Shown one piece after another: positions 39,402-50,413 of a stretch of 64,000 bases of DNA. Below the pieces are notes generated by a model, which ran no database searches, was not told the DNA's origin, and saw only the letters and a list, made by a program, of their open reading frames with translations. This DNA is from Portulaca oleracea (Eukaryota > Streptophyta > Magnoliopsida > Caryophyllales > Portulacaceae), in assembly GCA_029582165.1 (NCBI GenBank), contig CM055871.1:441501-505500 (forward strand), written 5' to 3'. The stretch's first letter is position 1, and each line of letters starts with the position of its first letter. The translations under genes were made by a program, and so were the position numbers.

Positions 39402-39709
39402 AAACCCTAAAGTGAGGTCCTATCGATCCCAACTAGTTCGCCAAGCATGTGAATGGAATTTGAATGCATTTGAGTTGTGATGGATTGGTTGTGTCGCTTC
39501 TTCACTTGTGATTCTTTTTCGAACAACGATCTTTGTTTCAATTTGACTCTTAATCTCGCTAGGGAGTCCTTTTGTGTATGCTTGCTTTGGCTTTCTAATA
39601 TGCCATTTTTTTGGAAGAGGTGTGATTAGTTTTTCTTTTGAGTCCTTTCATCTAGTTTTGAGTCTTGTACTTGTTTGGGGACAAGCAAGGCGTAAGCATT
39701 TGGGGGATT
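39402..39709 (+). other. End of the gypsy internal region with polypurine tract
   Basis: The host element resumes after the solo LTR. GTTTGGGGACAAGCAAGG (39673-39690) followed by GCATTTGGGGGATT ends directly at the 3' LTR. This is the typical polypurine-type site for plus-strand priming in Athila/Tat-like elements. Confidence 0.7.
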
Positions 39710-41149
39710 TGATAAGCTCTTTTTATGACTATGTTTTTGGGGGTTTTCAACAATGAATTAGGGATAGTTTTGAGTGTGCATCTTGATTTATATCCCAACT
39801 TCCCTATTACGCTTAGTTTTGTTGTTTTTCATGTAAATTTGTAGGTTTTAAGGCCAAAACACCAACATTCTCTCAACTTGCGGCAGGATCGAATACACCA
39901 TGGACATCCTCCATTGACCCACGGACCGTAGATGAAGTTTGAGACGAAACAAAACTGGGAATGGCAGGATAGAACCCACCATGGTTTGCCTATGGTGTAT
40001 GCCATGGACCGTGGCAGCCCTGAATCCCAGCGCTGTTGCCATTTCGTGAGGGAAAAGGAGGAGAGTGAAGGCAGCAGCCACCACGGTCTGCCCGTGGCGG
40101 CCACCATGGACCGTGGTGGGCTGGCTGCTCGCGTGGGTTGTTTGTTTTCGCAAGTAAAAGAAGGCAGCGGCAGCGGTTATTCAAGATTCATTTATTATCA
40201 TTCATTCCTCCAGCCTTGAAGAGAAAAGAAGAAACCCTAATATCCCCATCTACTCCTCAATTCTCCATGAGGATTCAAGATCAAATCATCTCAAGAGAAG
40301 CAAAGATCAAGATTCGAGAAGAAATCATCAACGCTCGCGAAGAAGGCTCCACCTCCGGGATTGAAAGACTCGATGGTTGTATTCTTCATAGTTTGTCTTT
40401 CTTTTCGATTTCCTTCTTTGTTTTGAGATTCAATTATGATGTTTGGAACTTGTTTTATGTTTTCTTTGACAATGAGTGAGTAGTTTTCTTGAATTTTAGG
40501 GTTTTTCAACCCGAAACAATGTAGTTTAATTGAACGTTTCTAGTTTGTACAGGAATTCTTGCTTGAATCAATAGGAGGTTGTGTTTTCCATGTTCATGTG
40601 TGTTCTTTGAGCGCTAGAATACTCATGATTTAAGATTAACCTGAGAAGTACTAAAAGGTGAATTAGGATAATCTGACTACCAACCTTTTTACCTATTTTT
40701 GTGAAATTTGAGAAAAGAATAGCATACTAGGGAACCTTTTTGATAACCAGAATATTTGAGACCTTCAACTTTGATTAACTTGAAAAGCATACGGAAGTTG
40801 TAATTTAGGTTAATTGAGGTAATTCAATTAGCATCGACAGAGCAGTAGAGTTCTTATGGTTATCGTTCTTGATTCATTCTTGAATGTATGATTGTGCAAG
40901 CTCGGTATTAATAATCGAAGTCATTGTTAGGAAAGCAATTCCCTAGAAATCTTTCTCCCTTGATTGAATCTTTGATTGATTTCCCTACTTTATTAGTCCT
41001 AATTAGTTGTTAGACCTTTCCAAAATCTATATAAAACTCGGTTGGCTTAGCAATCACATAGATAACTAGTTTACTGCGTTGTTAATTGAGTCCTTGTGGG
41101 ATCGACCTTGACGTGCTACTCCGTACACTGTGCGCTTGCGGCACTGTCA
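39710..41149 (+). repeat. 3' LTR of the Ty3/gypsy element
   Basis: Intact TG...CA LTR of 1440 bp with the empty site ATGGACAT that is filled by an hAT MITE in the 5' LTR. Palindromic CCACGGTCTG and CCATGGACCGTGG motifs lie at 39978-40118. Short frames within it are shadows shared by both LTRs. Confidence 0.9.
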
Positions 41150-41641
41150 CAAAGAATATCAACTTTAAAAACTGAAAACGAATAAGGTCTTATTTTTCTA
41201 ATTTCTAATTTCTTTTTTTGGAAAGGAATAAGTGAATGCAAAAGAAAGAAAAAGAAAAAGAAAACAAACTAAGAAAGGAAAGGAAAGAAAAATCTAGTAT
41301 GCTCTAACTAATGCGATCTAGGTGAATGCAAGTCTAAAACTAGAAGGAAAACTAAGAAGAAAACTTAGAAAGGAAAACCAAAAACAATCAAAGAAACACA
41401 CAAACTAAAAATTTCAAACAAAAGTAAACACACTAAAATAAGAAAAATCACACTAAAATTAGAAAAAAAAACATGAAACAGGAAAAAGAAAGACGAAAAT
41501 AAAAGAAAATCAGAAAAATAAAGAGAGATAAGAAGAAATATTCACAAAGTGGATAAATAACCCCCTCCCCCCATGCTTAAAACAATGCATTGTCCTTAAT
41601 GTAGAAGACAATGGTGAAGAGGGTAGGAGCGGAGCAAAGGA

Positions 41642-42515
41642 TCAATCATCCTCGCTCGGTGGGGATGGGGCGGTTGGGTCATTAGGAGGTGGTGGAGGTA
41701 AGGACTGGTCAAACATAGCCTGAATAAGGCCGGAAAGGTGGGCGATCGATTGATCAAGATGTGAGAAACGCAGGTCAGATTGGTTTCTCGACTCAACAAG
41801 GTATTCCTGCAATTCATTCACACGGTGCTCGGTAACGTGCCTCATGATCAATGGGAGGTTGTTGGGGCTGAGGGTTAGGCTGAGGTTGGGGCTCGGGTTA
41901 CTGTTGGGGCTCGACATCGGGGAGAGGCAGCATCCAAAGTAAGTTTGCATCGTTTTAAGGGGAGAGGTGAGGTTGAGGCAAGGGAAATCTTACGTTGTTA
42001 GGATAAATCCACGAACAACGCTGGTCGCTATCGAATTTGCACATGTTAAAAGAACTGCACTGGTCTTTATCTAAATACATGCTACCAGAAACACGGTCAG
42101 GGGCAGCCATGGACGGTCTAAAACCAAAGTGGCGTGCTAGGTGTATGATGTATCCTCCTATGGCTATCCTTTTGGTGGATGAGGTAGCATGGAGTGAAAG
42201 GTGCGATGCAAATAGGGCAGTTGGGTCAACAAGGTTATCGACATCAAGCATAGTATGCAACATGTAACAACCAGCTTTGGTAGGCTTGTTTGAACTACCG
42301 TGCCTCCCAAAAATGCCGCATGAGAGGATGCGGTATGCATACCTCAAAGCGGGGTTCCTAATAAGGGAAGAGGTCGAGTTACTGGGGTCCCAGTCGTCGA
42401 CACCAACTATCCTGCGAAAGAAACCCTTCCCGTCCCAGTTCAAAGGAATAAGGTACAGGTCTCTACATGTGCGCTCAGGGAGACCAAAAGCACGGGAAAA
42501 TTCAGAAACAGTCAT
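41642..42515 (-). pseudogene. Athila-like ORF (putative plant transposon protein domain), truncated
   Basis: On the minus strand the frame has MTVSEFSRAFGLPERT, IRNPALRYAYRILSCGIFGR, FASHLSLHATSST, then IAIGGYIIHLARHFG, which is the conserved region of Athila-type ORF proteins. The C-terminal part continues in another frame (41642-41950) with a proline-rich and acidic tail. The upstream part is cut off at 42515 where CACTA sequence begins. On the minus strand after the stop comes CATGGGGGGAGGGGG (near 41560-41574), a polypurine tract in the right place for the 3' end of such an element. Non-functional remnant. Confidence 0.75.
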
Positions 42516-42591
42516 CACTACAAGAATGCAGCCAAAGTTTATGTAAGTCATTTTCTTCTAAAGTTAGTTTATTTATTTATATGTTGGAAAT

Positions 42592-43010
42592 GTTGTTGAA
42601 AATTGAATGTGTGACTTATGTTTAGAAACGAGCGTGTGGCTCGATAGGATTAATCGGCGTGTGGCCGTATATGGTTACTTGATTATATGTTGGAATTGGT
42701 TTTGAAAATTGAATGTGTAATTTATGTTTATAAACGAGCGTGTGGCTCGATAGGATTAATCAGCATGTGGCCGTATATTATTACTTGATTGTATGTGTTG
42801 GAAGTTGGATTGTTTAACTTATGTTTAGAAACGAGCGTGTGGCTCGATAAGATTAATCGGTGTGTGGCCGTATATTGTCACTTGATTGTATGCATTACCA
42901 TTGGTGTTGGATGTTAGATTGTTTAATTTGTGTTTAGAAACGAGCGTGTGGCTCGATAGGATTAATCGGCGTGTGGCCGTATATTGTTACTTGATTGTAT
43001 ATGTTGCAAA
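42592..43010 (+). repeat. Four-copy tandem repeat, about 100-110 bp unit
   Basis: The core AACGAGCGTGTGGCTCGATA starts copies near 42628, 42734, 42831 and 42940, with GTGTGGCCGTATAT and a TGGTTACTTGATT-like tail in each. Each core contains the inverted pair CGAGCGTGTGGCTCG, able to form a short hairpin. Confidence 0.85.
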
Positions 43011-43255
43011 TGTTTGTTGTGGTAAAGTGGGCATGTGACCCCTTATTCTACAAGTTGAGTTTATATTGTCATTTGCAGGTTAATGTTTCGTATTATGAAT
43101 TTGGGATAATTCATATTATAGAGGAAACTCTACCGAAATTTCTATGTAACTCTCCCTATATTACCTTAGTTGTGGCATCTATTGATAATGTGTTTTGATA
43201 ACAAACAACATGACCACTTTGCTTTATTTTTAGTTGTGGTTACTAATTATCATTA

Positions 43256-43555
43256 ATGTTGATCATTTGCGGAATAAAAGCCAACACGGTGTTCTACAAT
43301 GTCGCTGGTGGGTTCTCTGTCAAGAATCAGTGTGTCTACGGCCTGGGATCCTCGACGGGCATGTTCTATGAAAGTTCGGCCCGCTATGCACGCCACAATG
43401 GTCAGGGATCTTCTTCCTCATCCATCACCGCTGCCCCATCTGCTTATGCTTCCGTGGTGGCTGAAACACAGTCTTTGAGGAGCCAACTTTCCCAATACCA
43501 GCAGATGTTCAGCCAACTTGAAGGAAGATTGTCCCAAATAGAACAAAATCAATAG
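43256..43555 (+). pseudogene. CACTA transposase C-terminal fragment
   Basis: The frame includes VYGLGSSTGMFYES and ends with a glutamine-rich coiled coil (LRSQLSQYQQMFSQLEGR, then LSQIEQNQ). The VYGLGS motif and terminal coiled coil resemble the end of plant Ptta/En/Spm transposases. An AG acceptor-like site precedes it near 43078, and the rest of the protein is missing. Confidence 0.55.
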
Positions 43556-43739
43556 TAGCAGGGGATGCTATCCAGTGATCAATTCTCTCCCTCCAGCTTC
43601 ATTAATGAACCTTCTTCTTCGTAGTGTTTGTGAGGACAACTTTAAAAACTAACTGTTGGATATGTAATATATTTTGCGACTGTTGAGTTTATATATATTT
43701 ACTGCTTGCGACTGTTGACTTTATATAGATATACTACTG

Positions 43740-43990
43740 TTTGCGACCGTTCATTTTTATATATATATTACTGTTTGCGACCGTTCATTTTGTGACCTTT
43801 AGGCACTTATACTTCAAATATATTCTCTAAAAATTATATTAGCGAAACCCTCAACAAATTTTTTTTAAAAAAAAAATGAAATGGGCGACCGTTCATTTGA
43901 ACGGTCGCTAGCTAACGACCGTTAATGAACGGTCACAATCTCTGGCGACCGTTAATAAGCGATCGTTCAAATCAACGGTCGCCCGCCTCC
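43740..43990. repeat. CACTA subterminal repeats, GACCGTTCATT type
   Basis: GCGACCGTTCATTT recurs directly and inverted at 43743, 43775, 43883 and in AACGGTCGC forms to 43982. Such subterminal arrays bind transposase in En/Spm elements (family knowledge). Confidence 0.65.
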
Positions 43991-44009
43991 AGAAACGACC
44001 GTTGCATCT

Positions 44010-46265
44010 CTAGAACTTGTTTTGCATCTTACTTGAGACTACATATTTGCATTGCACGTTGTGACAAAGTGATTGGGGCATTCCTTTCTTTATTATTGAA
44101 GCTACATAGCCAAACATCCTCTCTGACATTATAATTACCGTTCTTTTAATTTTGCCCCGCCTAACCTTTGTTTATCCTTCTTTTATGATTGAACCCTGAC
44201 AATACAAGCCTTGGCCTGTAATAATTCTTACCCTTTGCCTTGTTTGGATGCGTGAGAGTTTGTTATTTTTGAAGAGAAGATTTGGTTTGGTGTGCTTTGA
44301 ATGAAAATAAGTAGTTTGGGAGTGATTGTGATCATTGTTTCGAATTGGAAAAAGCTGAATTTCCCATCTTTGAATGAAAATAACTACTCTTCTCCCTTGA
44401 TCACCTACCAAAAAAGAAAAGTAGTAAAATAAAAAAAAAGAGAAAAAAAGAGAAAAAGAGTTCCAAAAAGAAAATGGTGATTAGGGAGATTCAATTTAAA
44501 GTTCTGAAAGCTTTTGACCTGGTTGTAAAATTAAATGAGGTGTTTGATATCAATGAGGGAGAAAATTGAGTTCCTTGCACAAATTAAGCAAGAAGGTGAG
44601 ATTGAAAGCAATTTTTTATTGAAGATCAATCCAAACATGACTCTTTATCTCCTTATACCTAAATTTTACCACTCCTTTCTCCTAGCCTAAGCCTCATTAC
44701 AACCCTATTTAGACCCAATTTTGTGTCTAAATACCGCCTAAATCCTTAGGCTTTTGACTTGTTTCGTGGTTTAATTTAATAACTTTTAATACGTTTTTGG
44801 TTATTTTGTAGATTTTGGAGATTTTACTCAAAACATGGTAAAAAGGGCCATTTTGCAGCTATTTTGGGAATCATGAGATTTCCCAGGTCATGGTCGAGAC
44901 AAAGGCGAAGGAAGCAGAAAGGCCGGACATATCGAGCGGATCAAAAGATAGAATTTTGCTAAAGTTTGCCTAGGCGTAGCCCCCGCCACGCTCAACATAG
45001 CGGCCGCTACCCTCCCTAGCGTCAAATCGCTGTCACACGCACCAAGCGTAGCCCCCGTCACCCGCACATGGCGGGCGCCACGCCGGAACATCATTGTGGC
45101 GAGCTGGACGACCGCACCTACGGTGGGTGCAAAGCATAAGCAGAAGGTGAAGTGACCGAGTGAGACCGTACCTACGGTCTTGGGAGACCGCACCTACGAC
45201 GATGCGAAGGAGAGAAGTTTCACCTGACCTAAATCGCCAGACCGTACCCACGGTCATGACACACCGTGCCTACGATGCAGCGAAGAAGAGAGAAACTTGC
45301 AGGAGTTACGCAGGACCGTAGCTACGGTCCCATAGACCGTACCTACGGTCCCCTGCAGTTACGCAATTTTTCTGCTGAGTGAAGTGATGAGTTTTGAGCA
45401 ACTAACTTTGCTTGTATATATTGCTATTAGATCTTTTAGTAGAGGGAGGAAATTTGGATTATATTCTATCACATTTAGAATATTTTTAGCTTTCAATTAG
45501 AGTGATTTCTTAGTGATTAGTGAGAGTTTATACTTAGATTATTGCTCTTGCACTGGATTTCATTGGATTTCTATTGAAGTTTTGAAGACTTATCTTATTG
45601 TTGGAGCACTGGATTCTTATTATTTTGGAGCATCTTCCTTTGGCATCAAATTAATGAGCATTTCTTAACTCTTACTCTCTTTAGTTCATCTAGTTACTCT
45701 TTAATCTCTGTTTTTGTTATTAGATTACTTGGTGTTTGTTGATTGTTGTTATTGTTACTTTGAATATCTAGATACTCTCTTTTTAAGTATGAATGAAGTT
45801 ATTATTATAATTAGCATGTTAGATAAGATGATTAGAGGCTAGAACCCTTATGGGTTAGGGAGAAACTAAGGATGTGAATGGTGTATTTGGATTGGGTTAG
45901 CAATTTTAAGAGGTAATTTGTAGAGGAATCAACTTCCCACTCCTATCCTTCCCTCAAGTGGGATGTAATTGGGGTACGAAAGATCCCGAATATATCCAAC
46001 ACTTGAGTTGGAAGGTTGGAATTGGGATAGTTAGTATTCTATTCGCGAAAGTGAATAGGAGCTAACTAGAGAGTCCCGTTTCTTTAACCCTCTTGGTCCT
46101 TGGTGGGCTTGTAGGAAGTTCATCTGGATTATCCTTGAAAAGGGAAATCTGGTGGGTTTATTGTAAGGGGATTGTCGCTTGATTCTACTATTTTGTTGCT
46201 TTCTAGTTGCGGAACCCTCGTCCTTATTATCGTTTGCGTCCCGCAATCTCCCGACACCCATTGTT
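44010..46265 (+). mobile_element. Athila/Tat-like 3' region and LTR fragment
   Basis: 44080-44720 resembles the non-coding tail at 36790-37370 (CTACATAGCCAAACATCC, and CATTACAACCCT near 44695), with runs of AAAAAGAGAAAAAG. From about 44720 the sequence looks like an LTR: a palindromic GC-rich region (44960-45355), a TGTATATATTGC stretch near 45413, and an end near CCCGACACCCA (46261). No primer site follows and no partner LTR is in the window. Coding regions are absent. Confidence 0.55.
44955..45360. repeat. GC-rich palindromic repeats, GACCGTACCTACGGTC type
   Basis: GACCGTACCTACGGTC and variants (GACCGCACCTACGGT, GACCGTAGCTACGGTC) occur at least six times between 45107 and 45352, with GTAGCCCCCG(C/T)CAC-type repeats before them. 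Much richer in GC than the surroundings. The frames here are by-products of low stop density. Confidence 0.75.
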
Positions 46266-47545
46266 TAGGATGTTAAAGTTAAGGAATTCATTCTTAATAA
46301 TGAGTTGAATGTTGAGAAACTTAAAAGAGTTCTCCCATAAAATCTAGATAATCTAGTGCTACAAACTCCAATTTCCCTTACTAACGAAGAGGACGAGATT
46401 TGATGGGGCCTGGAGGTAGCGCAAATTCACTACTAAATCAGCCACCTGACTTTGCCATGATCTTAAAGACCACCGTAAATGAGAAGGATGTTGAATTTGA
46501 AATTTAGATGTTCAACCAAAACTGAAAGAATTCTTGTGGAGAATCCACCACAATGTTCTTCCTTTAAGAGAAAATCTTTTTCGAAGAGGTGCTTCGAACG
46601 ATCCCTCATGCCCTAATTGCCTAAACGCCATTGAGACAAACAACCATCTCATTCGTCACTGTCACTTTGCAAGTAAAGTGTGGGATTTTGCTAAATCCCA
46701 TGGGTGGTTGGCCACTCCTTTTAATTAGCCAATAGACAATAAAAGTTCCACCATTCTCAATTCTCTTAGAAATTCACTCACCTCAAATGAGTTTCTAAGA
46801 TTCATCCATCTCATATGGAGCATCTAGAAGGAGTGCAACGAATGTACTTTCAATAAATCCATCTTTAACACAATAAGGGCCATCATCCAAGCAAAGAGGA
46901 GTTATGCAGAATGGCGGGCTAGAAGAAGATTCTCCACTCAAGACATGTTATCTCCCCTATCCAACAACTATTCTAACAGAAGATCTGCTATCTACATGTC
47001 GGTTAGGTGGAACTCTCCTATGCCTAATTAGGTTAAACTTAAATTTGACGGTTCCCTCAACAACCAGGGATTTGTTGTGGGATTCGTCATCCGGGACCAC
47101 CTAGGGCAAGTTCACAAAGTTGGTGCGGACCAAGTTAAATCCCAATCCATCCTAATGACGGAAGTTTTAGCCCTTGGGACTAGCCTTCAACAAGCTATCC
47201 ACGCAGGCTTCTCAAATGTTCACTTTGAAGGAGATAGCTTAATCCTTATACAAGCTATCAAAGGCAACATTCAAATTCCTTGGCAGATTGACATGATAGT
47301 TAAGGATATCAAACATTTCTTAACCTCCTTTGAGGCATACTATCTAAAACATATTTACCGAGAAGCAAATTGTGCTGCAAATTGGATGGTCAACCAGGGC
47401 TACAATTATCTCATCTTTACTTTATGGAATTGCAGTCCTTCCCCTTCTTTCTCTTCTTTTGTATTCACCGATATCTCAGGGAGATGTCTTGATATAAGGA
47501 TCCCTTGAGAGTTTGTTAACCATGTTTACCCTTTGAAAAAAAAAA
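46266..47545 (+). pseudogene. LINE 3' end: zinc-binding RT tail and RNase H-like domain
   Basis: 46400-46730 has the zinc-binding motif region that follows reverse transcriptase in plant LINEs (LWRIHHNVLPLRENLFRRG, then CPNCLNAIETNNHLIRHC). After stops the RNase H-like domain (RVT_3 type) begins in a frame near 47036 (KLKFDGS) and runs to 47508, with LTEVLALGTSLQQA-like and FEGDSLILIQAI motifs and IYREANCAANWM, where the D, E and D positions are seen. A poly-A run at 47537-47547 marks the 3' end. Frames are broken at several places. Confidence 0.8.
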
Positions 47546-49541
47546 GGAAGGGTGATTTTGCTTCCAGTACAATTTCTTTTACCTTTTAATTTCCTAGTCG
47601 GGTTCTCAGTCGTTCTTCTGGTCTCTTTTTTTTGTCAATCTCAGTTGGGAAATCGTTAAAATTTTGAATTTCATAGAAAATAATAAGAGCCACAATAAAT
47701 TCTTAGAAAGTTTTTTATTTGAAAAAATTAATTAATTAATTAAATAATATAATTCCTAATTAATATTAAATTTTTCACTTGTTTTATGTGGAATGTAAAT
47801 ACCTACTTAATTAATTTATGTATATAAATAAATTATTATTATTTTCATTACAACAATAGTATGTTTTTATATCAAATGTAAACAGTAAATTAAGTATTTA
47901 TTAAACTCATTTATTTTAATCTTCATTGTTTACAAAACTCTGTCAATAAAAATTGTGGAAATAATGTGTTCTGATCTTCTGATGGGTCTCAAAACTCAAG
48001 GTGGATGGAGATCAAATGCAAGTGCTATATTGGATTTTCCCACAGACTGAATATCATTTGTGCTAGTGGTCAATTTACTATAATTTTTATATATGTTCTA
48101 GCATTTTCGGTAGATCTCTGTTAGTCTGGATTTGGTAGTCCTATGGTTGTTTTTCTCAGGTTGGGCTCCTATGGTGGAGGAACTTCATCTGCTCATGGTT
48201 GTCTGTTTTCATTTCCTGTTGTTTTCCTGATTATATTGACTCGGCTTTTGAATAAATGAGTCTTTTGACCGCTAATTATCAAAAAAAAAAAAGTAATCTT
48301 ACTTTACAACTTTTTTCGAACGTTATGCCTAGCAAGGACTCATTCCCTGAACCCCTTCGTTGTAATCTTGAAATTTATTGTACAGTATTATACTCATTCC
48401 ATCGTCATTTACTTATCTTACAACATGTTTTCTTAACATATTATAATAATATTAGTTCCGATTTTACCTATCAGAGCCTGTTCTCTTAACCAATGATCAT
48501 AATTATTAAAATTCCGATCCGGATCAACGATCCAACTCTTATTAGGATCTTAAAGTAGTTAGGATCATACGAACCTGATTTTGCTTGAATATTATATGTT
48601 AGAATCGCAATACGATTCTACAATCCTACGATTCGATCCAAGATCCTACCGGAATTTGATAATGTTTACGCGCAATATCATGTTTAAAATTTTGTCATAA
48701 CAATTTAAATTTTGTATTGAAGTTATCAACCGATATACAATTTAACGTATTGCTTCATTACTAGTGAATAAAATGTTAAGATTTTAACTATCGTAGAACT
48801 TTATTTAATATTTTCCTATTGTATTAGAATCTTATGATCATCGATCCGATTCTACGATTCTGATTCTAACTACGTCCATCGATCCTAACTAGGATCCCAA
48901 TTCTAACAACCTTACATATGATAGATACTTATCACCAGCATTCAACCCTAATCAGTATTGTGTAATACTGATTAGTATTGTTCAACACTAATCTACATTG
49001 TTCGACACAAATGAATATGCCTATCATTTTCAATTTTTTGAAAATTACGTGATTAATTTCTTTAATGAATAAATTAGTTAAATAAAATCAATCGTTATAA
49101 TTACAATTTTTATATTTCTTATATATTTGAGTAATAAAGGGTTACACAAAATACAAAAAAAAATACAGTAATATGTAAAAGATGATAAAAATAATGTTAT
49201 CTTTTCTAACATTTCTTGTTATATAGGAAATGAAGAATATAATCCATTAATATTATATTTTTAATATTTTTTTTTAATCGTTTGCATTTGTTTACAAGGG
49301 AAATTAATTATACAATACAGTCATATATATAATTCAACTTTTATAGGTTATGAGTTGTCAATACATATCTCACAACTCGAATAACTTGGCAAAGCAAAAC
49401 CATCATGGTTAAAACATAAACGGTCTATAAGCTATAAGCTACTACATCTGTTCGCATGTTTCTTGCATAGTGAACTTAAAGTTCATGACCCACTGTATGA
49501 AGTTTAAAATTTTGATGTCAATAAAGACACTATTCTTTGTT
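47546..49541. other. AT-rich spacer with one probable foldback repeat
   Basis: No gene seen. At about 48495-48912 the ends AATTCCGATCCGGATC and the inverted AATTGGGATCCTAGTT enclose repeated CGATTCTACGATT phrases, as in a decayed MITE; ends are uncertain. CAACACTAATC-type phrases repeat near 48950-49010. Confidence 0.45.
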
Positions 49542-49550
49542 TGGAGTAAT

Positions 49551-50404
49551 GCCCAAAAATGACTATGAGATCCCCTTTATTTTGTTGTATCTATTGTCAG
49601 GGCCCTATAATTTTAAAACTAATTATGGGGTCCCTATATTTACTTGGTATCTAATTTCTTGGTTGAATTTAACTGACTTCCCATCGGAGTAATTAAATGA
49701 AAAAAAATGTCCTTATAAGTTCCAGCGTTGACTCAGTTTTTTTTTCCAATTGATTTTACTTTGACAATCTCGAGGATTGATGATTATATCTTTTTTGAAA
49801 GCTTATCTTTCACAGTAATTAGTTGTGCTTTTAGTAGCAAACTACAGCAATAAAGGGGAGGGATTGTGAGGAAAGAGAAGGGAAAAAAAAAAGTAGAATG
49901 AAAGTCTTTAATTTCTTTCACAATAATTATTAAAGTTAAAATAATTAAGGTTCTGTTCTTTTATGTGGTAGATTGCGGTGCGGTACCACACCGCACCGCA
50001 TTCTTTAATTTCTAACACACTTCACTACACTACACCACAATCATTATCAATATATCTTTTCACTTTTCTCCCCTACTTGTCACATTCTCTCTCCTCACCT
50101 ACGTCACTTACCATAACTCTCACCATAACTGACCACAACTCACAACACTTTTTCAAGTTCTACCGCACTGCACCAATCGTATAAAAGAACGAAGATGAAA
50201 ATAAATAAGCAAAGGGCAAATTTGGAATGAATTTAATCTTTAATGTTTCCCGCCAAAACACTTATTTGAAAATTCATGTCCCTCACCGAAATTCGCTCAA
50301 AAAATTAGATACCAAGTAAATAAAGGGACATCATAATTAGTTATAAAATTATAGGACTCTGATAATAGATACGACAAAATAAGAGGGACCTCAAAGTCAT
50401 TTTT
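49551..50404. mobile_element. MULE-type foldback element with long arms, 854 bp
   Basis: Arms of about 130 bp are inverted copies (left with AAAAATGACTATGAGATCCC, right the reverse complement of AAAAATGACTTTGAGGTCCC). A perfect 9 bp duplication, TGGAGTAAT, flanks it (49542-49550 and 50405-50413). It contains another MITE at 49953-50193. No transposase. Confidence 0.85.
49953..50193. mobile_element. Nested MITE with CTGTTCTTTTAT termini
   Basis: Inverted ends with CTGTTCTTTTATGTGG and the reverse complement of TTCGTTCTTTTATACG, and CGGTGCGG / CCGCACTGC inner motifs. Same family as 7147-7382. The frame inside it is a shadow of the CA-rich arm. Confidence 0.75.
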
Positions 50405-50413
50405 TGGAGTAAT

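Larger units (their letters stand above)
31842..41149 (+). mobile_element. Ty3/gypsy LTR retrotransposon, 9.3 kb, gag-protease only, with nested insertions
   Basis: Two LTRs (31842-33591 and 39710-41149) are flanked by the same 5 bp duplication, CAAAG, at 31837-31841 and 41150-41154. The LTR reads TGATAAGCTC...ACTGTCA; in the 5' copy the first T has become A. Right after the 5' LTR is a tRNA-Asp primer site (33598-33615). Gag and protease follow (33880-36124). No reverse transcriptase, RNase H or integrase is found, and the protease end runs into a non-coding region with AAGACGTTAAACTAGCGC and GGGAGGCAACCCAAGC, as in the 3' part of Athila/Tat-like elements. Later insertions are an hAT-type MITE in the 5' LTR (32040-32352) and an antisense solo LTR (37845-39401). 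Without these the element is about 7.4 kb. It needed polymerase from another element (inference). Confidence 0.88.
42516..43990 (+). mobile_element. Truncated CACTA (En/Spm) element
   Basis: CACTACAAGAATGCAG at 42516 is a typical CACTA terminus and interrupts the Athila frame. Downstream are a four-copy tandem repeat (42592-43010), a transposase-like C-terminal coding fragment (43256-43555) and subterminal inverted repeats with GCGACCGTTCATT (43740-43990). A matching right terminus ending TAGTG with a 3 bp duplication was not found, so the right end is lost. Confidence 0.65.

Noticed and set aside
42592..43010. CRISPR-like array of four regular repeats
   Set aside because: Units are 97-109 bp of contiguous tandem sequence without unique spacers, in plant nuclear DNA inside a CACTA relic.
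44888..45257. Overlapping GC-rich minus-strand frames
   Set aside because: They follow the palindromic LTR repeats, lack motifs and exist only because stop codons are rare in GC-rich DNA.
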